From the NCBI RefSeq assembly GCF_000613185.1, contig NZ_CCBB010000003.1:1488001-1552000 (forward strand): 64,000 nt of DNA, written 5' to 3'. The notes under the pieces were generated by a model, which was not told where the DNA came from, made no database searches, and saw only the letters and a program-made list of their open reading frames with translations. Made by a program: the position numbers and the translations under genes. Positions 37,587-50,061 of this stretch are shown in pieces (the stretch's first letter is position 1; each line of letters begins with the position of its first letter). The DNA comes from Mycolicibacterium cosmeticum (GTDB lineage: Bacteria; Actinomycetota; Actinomycetes; Mycobacteriales; Mycobacteriaceae).

Positions 37587-38443
37587 CCGGGCAGCACTCC
37601 TGGTTGCCGCAGGCCTCCTGCGACGCCAGCTGCATGCACGCCGGCGCCGCGCCACTGGGCTCGCGACCGGCGGTCTGGACCCGCACCACGCTGCGGGTCA
37701 TCGGCGCCGCGCTGCTGATCACCGCCGTACCGCTGCTGGCGGTGCCGCTGCCCGGCCGGTCGCACATCCAACGGGGGTACTGCCGGCTGATGCTGCGCTG
37801 CATCGGCGTGCGAATCACGGTGTCCGGCGGACCGATTCGCAACCTGCGTGGCGTCCTGGTGGTCAGCGGGCACGTGTCGTGGTTGGACATCTTCGCCATC
37901 GGTGCGGTCATGCCGGGCTCGTTCGTGGCGCGTGCCGACCTGATCGACTGGCCCGCCCTGGGTGTGGTCGCGCGCCTGATGAAGGTCATCCCGATCGACC
38001 GGGGCAATCTGCGCCGGCTGCCCGGCGTGGTCAACGCGGTGGCCGCCCGGCTGCGCGCCGGCCACACCGTGGTGGCGTTCCCTGAGGGCACCACCTGGTG
38101 CGGGCTGGGGTACGGCCCGTTCCGGCCGGCCATGTTCCAGGCCGCGGTCGACGCCGGCCGCCCGGTGCAGCCGCTGCGGCTGACCTATCACCACCGCGAC
38201 GGCCGCCCGTCCACGGTGCCCGCCTATATCGGGGACGACACCCTGCTGGCCTCGATCCGGCGCCTCGTCACCGCGCGGCGCACCATCGTGCATGTGCAGG
38301 TGCAGTCGCTGCAGTTGCCCGGCACGTCGCGGCGCGATCTGAAGGCGCGGTGTGAGGCGGCGGTGCGCGGGGGAACCGACCGCCGCGCACACGGGCATGG
38401 CCCAGGGGTGAGCGTACCGACGGGGAATGCCACCGCGGCTTGA
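37583..38443 (+). CDS. 1-acyl-glycerol-3-phosphate acyltransferase family protein, PlsC/OlsA-like (Rv3026c-like)
   Basis: 286 residues. One hydrophobic segment lies near residue 35-55 (LRVIGAALLITAVPLLAVPL). The HX4D active-site motif follows in SGHVSWLDIFAIG near residue 93-105, and the FPEGTTW motif III near residue 155. These identify an acyl-CoA/acyl-ACP transferase to a glycerol- or lyso-amino-lipid hydroxyl at the cytoplasmic face of the membrane. Four-base overlap with the OlsB-like gene suggests the second acylation of the same lipid. The N-terminal CDASCMHAGAAP segment is unusual. It corresponds to Rv3026c. Confidence 0.88.
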   Translation: MTGQHSWLPQASCDASCMHAGAAPLGSRPAVWTRTTLRVIGAALLITAVPLLAVPLPGRSHIQRGYCRLMLRCIGVRITVSGGPIRNLRGVLVVSGHVSWLDIFAIGAVMPGSFVARADLIDWPALGVVARLMKVIPIDRGNLRRLPGVVNAVAARLRAGHTVVAFPEGTTWCGLGYGPFRPAMFQAAVDAGRPVQPLRLTYHHRDGRPSTVPAYIGDDTLLASIRRLVTARRTIVHVQVQSLQLPGTSRRDLKARCEAAVRGGTDRRAHGHGPGVSVPTGNATAA

Positions 38444-38475
38444 CCTGCGAGTCCGGTCGATGATCCGGCGACGGC

Positions 38476-38481
38476 TATCCT
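38476..38481 (+). promoter_or_regulatory. -10 box for iscS
   Basis: TATCCT ends 9 nt before the iscS ATG at 38491, a near-leaderless arrangement. Confidence 0.45.
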
Positions 38482-38490
38482 GGACAGGTT

Positions 38491-39675
38491 ATGACCGCCG
38501 TCTATCTCGACCATGCCGCCACCACGCCGATGCACCCCGCTGCCATCGAGGCGATGACGGCTGTGCTGGCGACGGTCGGTAACGCGTCCTCCCTGCACAC
38601 GTCGGGACGTGCGGCCCGGCGCCGGATGGAGGAGGCGCGTGAGGCGCTGGCCGGCCTGCTGGATGCCCGCCCGTCCGAGATCATCTTCACCGCGGGCGGC
38701 ACCGAGAGTGACAACCTCGCAGTCAAGGGCATCTACCGGGCCCGCCGGGATGCGTCGCCGCAACTGCGCCGCATCGTCACCACCCCGATCGAACACCACG
38801 CCGTGCTGGACGCCGTCGAATGGCTGGTGCAGCACGAGGGTGCCGAGGTCACCTGGCTGCCCGTCGCGGCGGACGGATCCGTCACGCCCGAGGCGTTGCG
38901 CGCCGTCGTTACCGAGCACGACGATATCGCGCTGATCTCGGTGATGTGGGCCAACAACGAGGTGGGCACCATCCTGCCGATCGCTGAATTGGCTTCCATC
39001 GCAGCCGAATTCGACATCCCGATGCACAGTGACGCGATCCAGGCCGTCGGCCACATCCCGGTCGGCTTCGCGGCCAGTGGGCTGGCCGCCATGTCGGTGG
39101 CCGCCCACAAGTTCGGTGGCCCGATGGGAGTCGGCGCGCTGTTGCTGCGCCGCGACACCGCCTGTGTGCCCTTGCTGCACGGCGGCGGACAGGAGCGCGA
39201 TGTCCGTTCGGGCACACCGGATGTCGCCGGTGTGGTGGCCATGGCCGCGGCCGCCCGGGTGGCGGTCGAGGGACTGGAGGCCACCGGCGCTCGGGTCCGG
39301 GCGTTGCGCGACCGGTTGATCGACGGCGTGCGGGAGACCATCGAGGACGTGGATGTCAACGGCGCGCTCGGCGACGGGCGGCTGCCGGGCAACGCCCACT
39401 TCACCTTTCGCGGTTGTGAGGGCGATTCGTTGTTGATGTTGTTGGATGCCAAGGGAATCGAGTGTTCCACCGGTTCGGCGTGCACCGCCGGGGTGGCGCA
39501 GCCATCGCATGTGCTGTTGGCGATGGGCGCCGACGCGGACACCGCGCGCGGCTCGCTGCGCCTGTCCCTGGGGCACACCAGCACCGACGCCGACGTGGAC
39601 GCCGCGCTGGCGGCACTGCCCGCGGCGGTACAGCGAGCCAGGGCGGCGGCCCTGGCCAGTGCGGGGGTGCTGTGA
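38491..39675 (+). CDS. iscS: Cysteine desulfurase
   Basis: 394 residues, class V PLP aminotransferase fold, group I desulfurase. It begins [20 protein letters not shown]. The PLP-binding Lys is in [13 protein letters not shown] near residue 206, and the catalytic Cys in [15 protein letters not shown] near residue 326-340. It releases sulfur from cysteine as a persulfide for Fe-S clusters and for tRNA thiolation. The next gene mnmA begins on the last base of its stop codon, so sulfur transfer to tRNA 2-thiouridine is a direct use. It corresponds to Rv3025c. Confidence 0.95.
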   Translation: MTAVYLDHAATTPMHPAAIEAMTAVLATVGNASSLHTSGRAARRRMEEAREALAGLLDARPSEIIFTAGGTESDNLAVKGIYRARRDASPQLRRIVTTPIEHHAVLDAVEWLVQHEGAEVTWLPVAADGSVTPEALRAVVTEHDDIALISVMWANNEVGTILPIAELASIAAEFDIPMHSDAIQAVGHIPVGFAASGLAAMSVAAHKFGGPMGVGALLLRRDTACVPLLHGGGQERDVRSGTPDVAGVVAMAAAARVAVEGLEATGARVRALRDRLIDGVRETIEDVDVNGALGDGRLPGNAHFTFRGCEGDSLLMLLDAKGIECSTGSACTAGVAQPSHVLLAMGADADTARGSLRLSLGHTSTDADVDAALAALPAAVQRARAAALASAGVL

Positions 39676-40742
39676 TGCGGGTCTTGGTCGCGATGAGCGG
39701 CGGCGTCGACTCCTCGGTGGCGGCCGCCCGGATGGTGGACGCCGGCCACGACGTCGTCGGCGTTCATCTGGCGCTGTCCAGCGCGCCGGGCACGCTGCGT
39801 ACCGGGTCGCGCGGCTGCTGCTCGAAGGAGGACGCCGGCGATGCCCGCCGGGTCGCCGACATCCTGGACATCCCGTTCTACGTATGGGATTTCGCCGACC
39901 GCTTCAAGGAAGACGTGATCGACGATTTCGTCGAGTCCTACGCCCGCGGCGAGACCCCGAACCCGTGCGTGCGCTGCAACGAGAAGATCAAGTTCTCCGC
40001 CCTGTCGGCGCGCGCGTTGGCACTGGGCTTCGATGCGGTGGCCACCGGCCATTACGCCCGGCTGGAAGACGGCCGGCTGCGCCGCGCCGTGGACGCCGAC
40101 AAGGACCAGTCCTATGTGCTGGGCGTGCTGACCGCCAACCAGCTGCGGCACGCGCTGTTCCCGATCGGCGATACCCCCAAGCCGCAGATCCGCGACGAGG
40201 CCGCCCGGCGCGGGCTCGCCGTCGCCGACAAGCCCGACAGTCACGACATCTGCTTCATCCCGTCCGGGGACACCCGCGCGTTCCTGGGCGCCCGGATCGG
40301 TGTCCGGCCCGGCGCCGTCGTCGACACCGGTGGCACCGTGCTGGCCGAGCATGACGGCGTGCACGGCTTCACCATCGGCCAGCGCAAGGGTCTCGGCATC
40401 GCCGGGCCCGGTCCGGACGGGGCGCCCCGCTATGTCACCGGGATCGATGCGGACACCGGCACGGTACGCGTCGGGCCGGCCGTCGAACTGGACATCACCA
40501 CGCTGCGCGGGGACAAGCCGGTGTTCACCTCCGGCAGCGCGCCCACCGGTCCGGTGGAGTGCGTGGTGCAGGTCCGCGCCCACGGCGGCGTGGTGGACGC
40601 CGTCGTCGAGCTGCGCGACGGGCAGTTGCACGCCGAACTGCGCACCCCGCTGCGAGGTGTGGCGCCCGGCCAGACGATGGTGCTCTACCGGCCGGATCCG
40701 GCCGGCGACGAGGTACTCGGCAGCGCCACCATCGTGCGCTGA
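39675..40742 (+). CDS. mnmA: tRNA-specific 2-thiouridylase MnmA
   Basis: 355 residues. It adds sulfur to U34 of the Lys, Glu and Gln tRNAs. The N-terminal PP-loop [15 protein letters not shown] (residues 6-20) binds ATP, the catalytic nucleophile Cys is in [13 protein letters not shown] near residue 98, and the second Cys that forms the persulfide is in [13 protein letters not shown] near residue 194. The ATG (39675-39677) overlaps the iscS stop by one base (TGATG), so translation is coupled to the sulfur donor. In M. tuberculosis the gene is trmU (Rv3024c). Confidence 0.95.
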   Translation: MRVLVAMSGGVDSSVAAARMVDAGHDVVGVHLALSSAPGTLRTGSRGCCSKEDAGDARRVADILDIPFYVWDFADRFKEDVIDDFVESYARGETPNPCVRCNEKIKFSALSARALALGFDAVATGHYARLEDGRLRRAVDADKDQSYVLGVLTANQLRHALFPIGDTPKPQIRDEAARRGLAVADKPDSHDICFIPSGDTRAFLGARIGVRPGAVVDTGGTVLAEHDGVHGFTIGQRKGLGIAGPGPDGAPRYVTGIDADTGTVRVGPAVELDITTLRGDKPVFTSGSAPTGPVECVVQVRAHGGVVDAVVELRDGQLHAELRTPLRGVAPGQTMVLYRPDPAGDEVLGSATIVR

Positions 40743-40754
40743 ATGACGATCGAA

Positions 40755-40760
40755 TAGTGT
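40755..40760 (+). promoter_or_regulatory. -10 box for the MetE-like gene
   Basis: TAGTGT ends 7 nt before the GTG at 40768, supporting the GTG as a leaderless start. Confidence 0.45.
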
Positions 40761-40767
40761 TGGCTGC

Positions 40768-41781
40768 GTGAGTATTTTCGCCGCCGCTACCGGTATCGGA
40801 TCCTGGCCCGGCGCGTCGGCGCGCCAGGCCGCGGAGGTGATCGTCGGCGAACTGCACACGCTGCCGCACCTGGCCGAGCTGCCCGCCCGCGGGATCGGCG
40901 CCGATCTGATCGGCCGCGCCGGCGCGCTGTTGGTGGACATCGGCATCGACACCGTGCCCCGTGGTTATCGCATCAGCCCTGGCCGCAGCGCCGTGCTGCG
41001 CCGCGCGGTCAGCCTGCTCGACGAGGATCTCGACGCGCTGGAGGAGGCCTGGGAGAAGGCCGGTCTGCGCGGCAGCCAGGGCCGCACCGTCAAGGTGCAG
41101 GTGCCCGGCCCGATCACGCTGGCCGCCCAGCTGGAACTGCCCAACGGGCACCGCGCCATCACCGACGCGGGCGCCGTGCGTGACCTGGCGGCCTCGCTGG
41201 CCGAGGGTGTCGCCGCGCACCGGGCCGTGGTGGCCCGCCGGATCGGCGCCGAGGTGGTGGTGCAGCTCGACGAACCGTCGCTGCCCGCGGCACTGGCCGG
41301 CCGGCTGACCGGGGTGACCGGCATGTCGGCGGTGCATCCGGTCGACGCCGCGGTGGCCGGCTCGTTGCTCGACGAGTGTGCCCAGCGGGTGGGCGGCGCG
41401 CTGATGGTGCATTGCTGTGCCCCCGATGCTCCGTGGAAGCTGTTGCAGGGCAGTCAAATTCAAGCAGTCGCCGTCGATGCTGCGACGCTGGACGCCGCCG
41501 ACCTGGATGGTATCGGGGAGTTCGTGGAATCCGGACGCACCGTCGTGCTCGGCGTCGTCCCTGGGACGGCGCCGTTGCGGCGCCCCGCGACCGACCAGGT
41601 TGCCGGCGCGGCGGCGGCGGTCACCGACCGGCTGGGATTTCCCCGTGCGGTGCTGCGCGACCGCATCGGCATCAGCCCGGCGTGCGGGCTGGCCGGTGCC
41701 ACCGCGGACTGGGCGCGGACGGCGCTGAGCCTGCTGCAGCAAGCCGCCGACGGGCTGCATCAGGATCCGGACGCGGTCTAG
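40768..41781 (+). CDS. Cobalamin-independent methionine synthase-like (MetE C-terminal domain) protein
   Basis: 337 residues, comparable with one TIM-barrel half of MetE (UROD/MetE-like superfamily). Landmarks are TGIGSWPGASARQAAEVI at the start, QVPGPITLAAQLELPNG near residue 110, VQLDEPSLPAAL near residue 168-179, and MVHCCAPDAPW near residue 212 where zinc-site His and Cys would lie. Single-domain relatives transfer methyl groups from simple donors, and real methionine synthase activity is not proven. It corresponds to Rv3015c. In M. tuberculosis PE/PPE/ESX genes separate it from trmU, but here it directly follows mnmA. Confidence 0.82.
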   Translation: MSIFAAATGIGSWPGASARQAAEVIVGELHTLPHLAELPARGIGADLIGRAGALLVDIGIDTVPRGYRISPGRSAVLRRAVSLLDEDLDALEEAWEKAGLRGSQGRTVKVQVPGPITLAAQLELPNGHRAITDAGAVRDLAASLAEGVAAHRAVVARRIGAEVVVQLDEPSLPAALAGRLTGVTGMSAVHPVDAAVAGSLLDECAQRVGGALMVHCCAPDAPWKLLQGSQIQAVAVDAATLDAADLDGIGEFVESGRTVVLGVVPGTAPLRRPATDQVAGAAAAVTDRLGFPRAVLRDRIGISPACGLAGATADWARTALSLLQQAADGLHQDPDAV

Positions 41782-41833
41782 CCCGCAAACATCGGTTCGC
41801 AGTATGGTGAGGTCCGGACGGCGGGGGAGCCCT

Positions 41834-42484
41834 GTGGATCGAGCGAAGCGGACGATGGCGGCGGGTGCCGTCGCGCTCTCGGTGTTCCTGCTGGCAGGCG
41901 GAACAACCACGGCCCTCGCCGGCGCCCGGCCGGGAGATCCCGGGGGGCATGTCGGGCAGGATCGCGACGCCCCCCGTGCCGAGCGTGGCGGTGGCGGCGG
42001 CAATGGCGGTGCGCCCGGCCGGACCCGCCCCGACACCGTGAGCCGGGCGCCGCAGGCCGTGGTCGGCTCCGGCCGGTCCCCGTCGATCGCCGGCGCCCTC
42101 AAACCGCCGGCCGGTTCCTCCGGGTCGCGCTCGCCCGCCACGGCGCCGGCCTTCGTCGCCCCCAAGGTGACGTTCGGCAACGGCCGCCACCCCGAACCCG
42201 CGCCGGACATTCCGACCGGGCCGGCGCCGCAGCCGGTGGCGGTCCCGCCGCCGGTGGCCGTGGTACCCCAGCCCGCACCCCTGGGCATCCTGCAACCGCC
42301 CACGCGTCCCAGCGCGCCGGTGGACCTGTCCGCGCTGCACGCCTGGGACAACACCCGGCCGGGGCAGCCGTGGACGTCCTGGTTCGGTCTGGCCGGATTG
42401 CTGCTCATCCCGCTGGCCGGCGCGGCGCTGGGCTACCGGCAGGCGCGCGCCGCCAAGGCGGCCGCCGGCCTGGTCGTGCGCTGA
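41834..42484 (+). CDS. Proline-rich exported protein with C-terminal membrane anchor
   Basis: 216 residues. A signal sequence (about 7-32, MAAGAVALSVFLLAGGTTTALAGA) is followed by a long low-complexity Pro/Gly/Ala region (about 35-165) that probably crosses the cell wall. A hydrophobic segment near residue 186-203 (WFGLAGLLLIPLAGAALGY) and a basic tail resemble a membrane anchor or cell-wall sorting region without an obvious sortase motif. The GTG at 41834 is chosen because of GGGGGAG at 41823-41829 and a TATGGT -10 box at 41803-41808; the ATG at 41804 lies inside that box. Function unknown. Confidence 0.72.
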   Translation: MDRAKRTMAAGAVALSVFLLAGGTTTALAGARPGDPGGHVGQDRDAPRAERGGGGGNGGAPGRTRPDTVSRAPQAVVGSGRSPSIAGALKPPAGSSGSRSPATAPAFVAPKVTFGNGRHPEPAPDIPTGPAPQPVAVPPPVAVVPQPAPLGILQPPTRPSAPVDLSALHAWDNTRPGQPWTSWFGLAGLLLIPLAGAALGYRQARAAKAAAGLVVR

Positions 42485-42531
42485 CCCATCTAATTCGTTA
42501 CCGGTGGTACCGGATACCGAAGGTCATGGCG

Positions 42532-42537
42532 TACGTT
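42532..42537 (+). promoter_or_regulatory. -10 box for the alpha/beta hydrolase gene
   Basis: TACGTT ends 6 nt before the ATG at 42544, which supports that ATG against the one at 42526. Confidence 0.45.
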
Positions 42538-42543
42538 GTCTCC

Positions 42544-45979
<3,436 letters not shown>

Positions 45980-46040
45980 CGGTTTGTCGTGCGCGCGCGG
46001 CGGTTACCCCATCGTCGACACGACACGAGGGGATTTCGAC

Positions 46041-46295
46041 ATGGCGATCTGCGCTACCTGCGGTAACGACTACGACAAGGCCTTCACCGTCAGCTGGGGT
46101 GAGGACAACAGCGCAACCTTCGACTCCATCGAATGCGCGGCGGCCAAGGTGGCGCCCGAGTGCGCGCACTGCGGCTGCCGGATCCTGGGGCACGGCATCG
46201 AGACACCCGAGGCCATCTTCTGTTGCGCCCACTGCGCCCGCAAGGACAGCAACGCCGACGTCAACGACCGCTATCCGGTGCCCGCCGGGGCCTGA
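46041..46295 (+). CDS. Small cysteine-rich, probably zinc-binding protein
   Basis: 84 residues with nine Cys (positions 4, 7, 32, 41, 44, 46, 61, 62, 65) and nearby His (43, 51, 64): ICATC at the start, PECAHCGCRILGH in the middle, FCCAHCARK near the end. This looks like a compact treble-clef or metallothionein-like metal site holding several zinc or copper ions; the FCCAHCA ending recalls prokaryotic metallothioneins. It has no signal peptide, so it is cytosolic. It stands alone between ligA and the convergent ACT-domain gene. GAGGGG lies 8 nt before the ATG. Metal storage or a regulatory zinc ribbon are both possible. Confidence 0.75.
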   Translation: MAICATCGNDYDKAFTVSWGEDNSATFDSIECAAAKVAPECAHCGCRILGHGIETPEAIFCCAHCARKDSNADVNDRYPVPAGA

Positions 46296-46298
46296 ACC

Positions 46299-46958
46299 TC
46301 AGCGCAGGATGGTGGCCACGATCCCGGCCAGGTAACCCAGCCGGGCCACCTCCGACGGCCGGAAGGCCGGTCCGCCCGGGCGGCCGAGCAGCACCGCGGT
46401 GTGGTGGTCGCCCAGCGGCGCGGCCGCCAGCGTGGTGTCGATGTCACGCCACACCTGGGGCACCCACGCGGCGGTGCCGTCCAGGACCTCGGCGTGCTCG
46501 ATCGGCAGCCAGGGCGCGGTCTCGGCCAGGGTTTCGGGTGCGCTGGGGCTGCCGACGACCGTGTGCAACCCGGCCTCCGTGTGACGCAGCACCGAACACC
46601 AGCCCACCCGAAGCACTTTCGGCGCCTCGTCGGCCAGCACGCGCAGCTTGTCGGCCCGCTCGCCGGCGGCCGCGATGTGGTCGATCAGCTCGAGTTCGCG
46701 GTGCGCCTCCAACAACCCGGTGTGTGGCCGGATGCTGTCGACGTACACACCCTGGATGTGCTCGGCGGCGGTGATCAGCGCATCGGGCATCGAGCCGACG
46801 GGCAGGTCGACCACCAGATCGTCGATCGCGTAGCCCGCGCCGCGCTCGACGACGTCGAGGGACAGGATGTCGGCGCCCACCGAGCCGAGCGCGACGGCCA
46901 GCGAGCCGAGGCTGCCCGGTCGGTCCTCCAGCTGGACCCGCAGCAGATATGACGGCAC
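46299..46958 (-). CDS. ACT-domain amino-acid-binding protein (Rv3013-like)
   Basis: 219 residues. The N-terminal ACT domain reads [38 protein letters not shown] (about 3-40), followed by an [10 protein letters not shown] strand. The remainder is a GAF-like or regulatory part without catalytic motifs. It resembles M. tuberculosis Rv3013 and probably senses an amino acid; no target is known. The GTG at 46958 has an AAGGTG site 6 nt upstream; GTG 46967 would add three residues. It is divergent from gatC, as in M. tuberculosis, with only 73 bp between them. Confidence 0.82.
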   Translation of the reverse strand: MPSYLLRVQLEDRPGSLGSLAVALGSVGADILSLDVVERGAGYAIDDLVVDLPVGSMPDALITAAEHIQGVYVDSIRPHTGLLEAHRELELIDHIAAAGERADKLRVLADEAPKVLRVGWCSVLRHTEAGLHTVVGSPSAPETLAETAPWLPIEHAEVLDGTAAWVPQVWRDIDTTLAAAPLGDHHTAVLLGRPGGPAFRPSEVARLGYLAGIVATILR

Positions 46959-47017
46959 GGCCAACACCTTGTCACAGCCTCCGGGGAGCGGCGAATCTGG
47001 AGCGCGGCCCCAGCGAC

Positions 47018-47023
47018 TAGGCT
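47018..47023 (+). promoter_or_regulatory. -10 box for gatCA
   Basis: TAGGCT ends 8 nt before the gatC GTG at 47032. Confidence 0.45.
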
Positions 47024-47031
47024 GCGTTGTC

Positions 47032-47331
47032 GTGTCACAGATCTCCCGGGACGAGGTAGCCCACCTGGCGCGGCTGGCCCGTCTAGCCCTGACCGACGGC
47101 GAGCTGGACAGCTTCGCCGGCCAGCTCGACGCCATCCTGGCGCACGTCGGCCGCATCCAGTCCGTCGACGTCACCGGCGTCGAAGCCACCGACAACCCGC
47201 TGAAGAGCGTCAACGTCACCCGCCCCGACGAGTTGGTGCCGAGCTTGGCGCAGGACCAGGCGCTGGCCGCGGCGCCGCGCGCCGAGGACGGCCGCTTCGC
47301 GGTGCCCCGCATCCTGGGAGAGCCCGAATGA
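47032..47331 (+). CDS. gatC: Asp-tRNA(Asn)/Glu-tRNA(Gln) amidotransferase subunit C
   Basis: 99 residues, the usual size. It begins [24 protein letters not shown], and the extended C-terminal part [26 protein letters not shown] wraps around GatA in known structures. GatC stabilises the GatCAB complex that converts mischarged Glu-tRNA(Gln) and Asp-tRNA(Asn) to the correct amides. The GTG start is supported by the promoter box. It overlaps gatA by 4 bp (ATGA). gatB lies 4.5 kb downstream, after a two-component system and pfkA. It corresponds to Rv3012c. Confidence 0.95.
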   Translation: MSQISRDEVAHLARLARLALTDGELDSFAGQLDAILAHVGRIQSVDVTGVEATDNPLKSVNVTRPDELVPSLAQDQALAAAPRAEDGRFAVPRILGEPE

Positions 47332-48812
47332 CCACCGAACTCATCAGGCAGGACGCCGCCACCCTCGGCGCCCGCATCGCCGCCAAAGAGGTGTCCTCGA
47401 CCGAGGTGACCCAGGCGCACCTGGACCAGATCGCCGCCACCGACGAGCGCTATCACGCGTTCCTGCACGTCGGCGCCGAAGAGGCGCTGGCCGCGGCGGC
47501 CGAGGTCGACCGCCGGGTGACCGCCGGTGAGACGCTGCCCTCGCCGCTGGCCGGGGTGCCGCTGGCCCTCAAGGATGTCTTCACCACCATCGACGCGCCG
47601 ACCACCGCCGGGTCCAAGATCCTGGAAGGCTGGCGGTCGCCCTACGACGCGACGGTCACCGCGAAGCTGCGCGCCGCCGGCATCCCGATCCTGGGCAAGA
47701 CCAACATGGACGAGTTCGCGATGGGATCGTCCACCGAGAACTCCGCGTACGGGCCCACCCGCAACCCGTGGGACACCGACCGGGTGCCGGGCGGCTCCGG
47801 TGGCGGCAGCGCCGCGGCGCTCGCCGCATTCCAGGCGCCGCTGGCGATCGGCACCGACACCGGCGGCTCCATCCGGCAGCCGGCGGCGCTGACCGCAACC
47901 GTGGGCGTCAAACCCACCTACGGCACCGTCAGCCGCTACGGCCTGATCGCCTGCGCCTCGTCGCTGGACCAGGGTGGGCCGTGCGCGCGCACCGTGCTGG
48001 ACACCGCGCTGCTGCACCAGGTGATCGCCGGGCACGACCCACGCGACTCGACCTCGCTCGACGCCCCGGTGCCCGATGTGGTGGCCGCGGCCAAGGCCGG
48101 CGCGGCGGGCGACCTGACGGGCGTGCGGGTCGGTGTCGTCAAGCAACTGCGCGGGGAGGGCTACCAGCCCGGGGTGCTCGCCTCGTTCAACGCCGCGGTC
48201 GAACAGCTCACCGCGCTGGGCGCCGAGGTCATCGAGGTGGACTGCCCGAACTTCGACCACGCGCTGGCGGCCTACTACCTGATCCTGCCCTCGGAGGTGT
48301 CGAGCAACCTGGCCCGCTTCGACGCCATGCGGTACGGGCTGCGGGTGGGCGATGACGGCACGCACAGCGCCGAAGAGGTGATGGCGCTGACCCGGGCCGC
48401 CGGGTTCGGGCCGGAAGTCAAGCGCCGCATCATGATCGGCACCTACGCGCTGTCCGCGGGCTATTACGACGCCTACTACAACCAGGCGCAGAAGGTGCGC
48501 ACGCTGATCGCGCGCGACCTGGACCGGGCGTATCAGAGCGTCGACGTGCTGGCCACCCCCGCCACCCCGTCGACGGCGTTCCGGCTGGGGGAGAAGGTCG
48601 ACGATCCACTGGCCATGTACCTGTTCGACCTGTGCACCCTGCCGCTGAACCTGGCCGGGCACTGCGGCATGTCGGTGCCCTCGGGCCTGTCGGCCGACGA
48701 CGGACTGCCGGTCGGCCTGCAGATCATGGCCCCCGCGCTGGCCGACGACCGGCTGTACCGGGTCGGTGCGGCGTACGAGGCCGCGCGGGGCGCGCTGCCG
48801 AGCGCCCTGTAA
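47328..48812 (+). CDS. gatA: Asp-tRNA(Asn)/Glu-tRNA(Gln) amidotransferase subunit A
   Basis: 494 residues, amidase-signature glutaminase subunit that supplies ammonia to GatB. The catalytic Lys is in [12 protein letters not shown] near residue 82, and the Ser-cis-Ser and nucleophile Ser are in [34 protein letters not shown] near residue 152-185. The C-terminal part ([32 protein letters not shown]) is the family ending. The ATG overlaps the gatC stop. It corresponds to Rv3011c; in M. tuberculosis pfkA follows directly, while here a two-component system intervenes. Confidence 0.96.
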   Translation: MTTELIRQDAATLGARIAAKEVSSTEVTQAHLDQIAATDERYHAFLHVGAEEALAAAAEVDRRVTAGETLPSPLAGVPLALKDVFTTIDAPTTAGSKILEGWRSPYDATVTAKLRAAGIPILGKTNMDEFAMGSSTENSAYGPTRNPWDTDRVPGGSGGGSAAALAAFQAPLAIGTDTGGSIRQPAALTATVGVKPTYGTVSRYGLIACASSLDQGGPCARTVLDTALLHQVIAGHDPRDSTSLDAPVPDVVAAAKAGAAGDLTGVRVGVVKQLRGEGYQPGVLASFNAAVEQLTALGAEVIEVDCPNFDHALAAYYLILPSEVSSNLARFDAMRYGLRVGDDGTHSAEEVMALTRAAGFGPEVKRRIMIGTYALSAGYYDAYYNQAQKVRTLIARDLDRAYQSVDVLATPATPSTAFRLGEKVDDPLAMYLFDLCTLPLNLAGHCGMSVPSGLSADDGLPVGLQIMAPALADDRLYRVGAAYEAARGALPSAL

Positions 48813-48862
48813 CCGGTCGGGAAATCACCCCGTAGGGGGAGTGCGGCGGGGTCTCATCGCCC

Positions 48863-48868
48863 TAACAT
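48863..48868 (+). promoter_or_regulatory. -10 box for the two-component system
   Basis: TAACAT ends 7 nt before the histidine kinase ATG at 48876. Confidence 0.45.
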
Positions 48869-48875
48869 TTGGGCG

Positions 48876-50039
48876 ATGAACCGAGTGAACCGACTGCGGC
48901 ACTGGCACTGGAGCACCTGGTTGGTGGTGGTCGTCGGTGCGATCATGTACGCGATCGCCTGGCCCACGCTGTTTCTGACCCACCAGGTGCCCGCGGGGGT
49001 GGCGCCCATCGTGGCGGCGCTGGCCGCCTGGCCGCTGCTGCTCGTCGTAACGAATCCCCTTCTCGGATGGTCTATCTCGGCGGGCGCCGCGGCGGCGATA
49101 CCACTGTTCTTCGACCGGCTGCCCGGCTGGACCTACCCCTGGCAGGTGGTGCACCTCATCGAGTTGCTGGTGCTCATCGCCGCGGTGGCCTGGACCCGCT
49201 CGCTGCCGACGGTGCTCAAGGTGTGGGCCGCGTCGGCGCTGCTGTTCCTGATCGCCATGCCCGCCGACGCCGATGCCGGCTGGGCATTCGGCGTCACGGC
49301 CATCGTGTTCGGCGTGGTGCTGGTGCGCGGGCTGGTGCTGTCCCGCCGCAAGGTGGCGCAACTGGAGGAGGAGGGCGAGTTGGAGCGCGCCCGCCGCACC
49401 GTGTTGCAGGAGCGCAGCCGGATCGCCCGCGATCTGCATGACGTTGTGGCGCACCACATGTCGCTGGTGGTGGTGTCGGCGCAGACCGCGCCGTACCGCC
49501 ACGCCGACGTGCCGCCGCGGCTGCAGGCGGAGTTCGAGACGATCGCCGCGACCGGCCGGCAGGCACTCAACGAGATCCGCGGCCTGCTCGGGGTGCTGCG
49601 CAGTGACACCGAGGTCGCCGAGCTGGCTCCCACCCCGACCATCACCGATCTGCCCGAGTTGTTCGCCGCCACCCAACGGGCCGGTGTGCAGCTCACCTGG
49701 CAGATCGACGGGCCGACGGTGCTGGTCGGCGAGCTGATCGGGGCGACGGCGTACCGCATCGTGCAGGAGTGCCTGGCGAACGCGGCCCGGCACGCCCCCG
49801 GCTCGCCGGTGGCGGCCGAGGTGAGCATCACCGTGGACGGGGTGGGCATCGAGGTCCGCAACCGGCCGGCGTCGACGGCGCCGTGGCCGGCACCCTCACC
49901 CGGGCTGGGCATCACCGGCATGCGCGAGCGTGCCGGCGCGGTCGGCGGCATCGTCGCGGTGCACGCCGATGACGACGAGTTCGTGGTCTGGTCCTATCTG
50001 CCGGCGGTCCCGGCTACGGTGGCGCCATGCCCGGTCTGA
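48876..50039 (+). CDS. Two-component sensor histidine kinase (NarL/DesK-type, HisKA_3)
   Basis: 387 residues. The N-terminal 150 residues hold about four or five membrane segments with almost no extracellular loop, as in intramembrane-sensing kinases. A coiled coil (RRKVAQLEEEGELERARR) leads to the dimerisation domain with the phospho-acceptor His in RSRIARDLHDVVAHHMSLVVV near residue 184-204, then a HATPase_c domain (ATAYRIVQECLANAARHAPGSPV; GLGITGMRERAGAVGG). It signals to the LuxR-type regulator encoded 22 bp downstream. The stimulus is unknown; membrane-stress sensing is plausible for this architecture. Confidence 0.92.
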   Translation: MNRVNRLRHWHWSTWLVVVVGAIMYAIAWPTLFLTHQVPAGVAPIVAALAAWPLLLVVTNPLLGWSISAGAAAAIPLFFDRLPGWTYPWQVVHLIELLVLIAAVAWTRSLPTVLKVWAASALLFLIAMPADADAGWAFGVTAIVFGVVLVRGLVLSRRKVAQLEEEGELERARRTVLQERSRIARDLHDVVAHHMSLVVVSAQTAPYRHADVPPRLQAEFETIAATGRQALNEIRGLLGVLRSDTEVAELAPTPTITDLPELFAATQRAGVQLTWQIDGPTVLVGELIGATAYRIVQECLANAARHAPGSPVAAEVSITVDGVGIEVRNRPASTAPWPAPSPGLGITGMRERAGAVGGIVAVHADDDEFVVWSYLPAVPATVAPCPV

Positions 50040-50061
50040 TCCGACCTGCCCGCGGTCGCCG

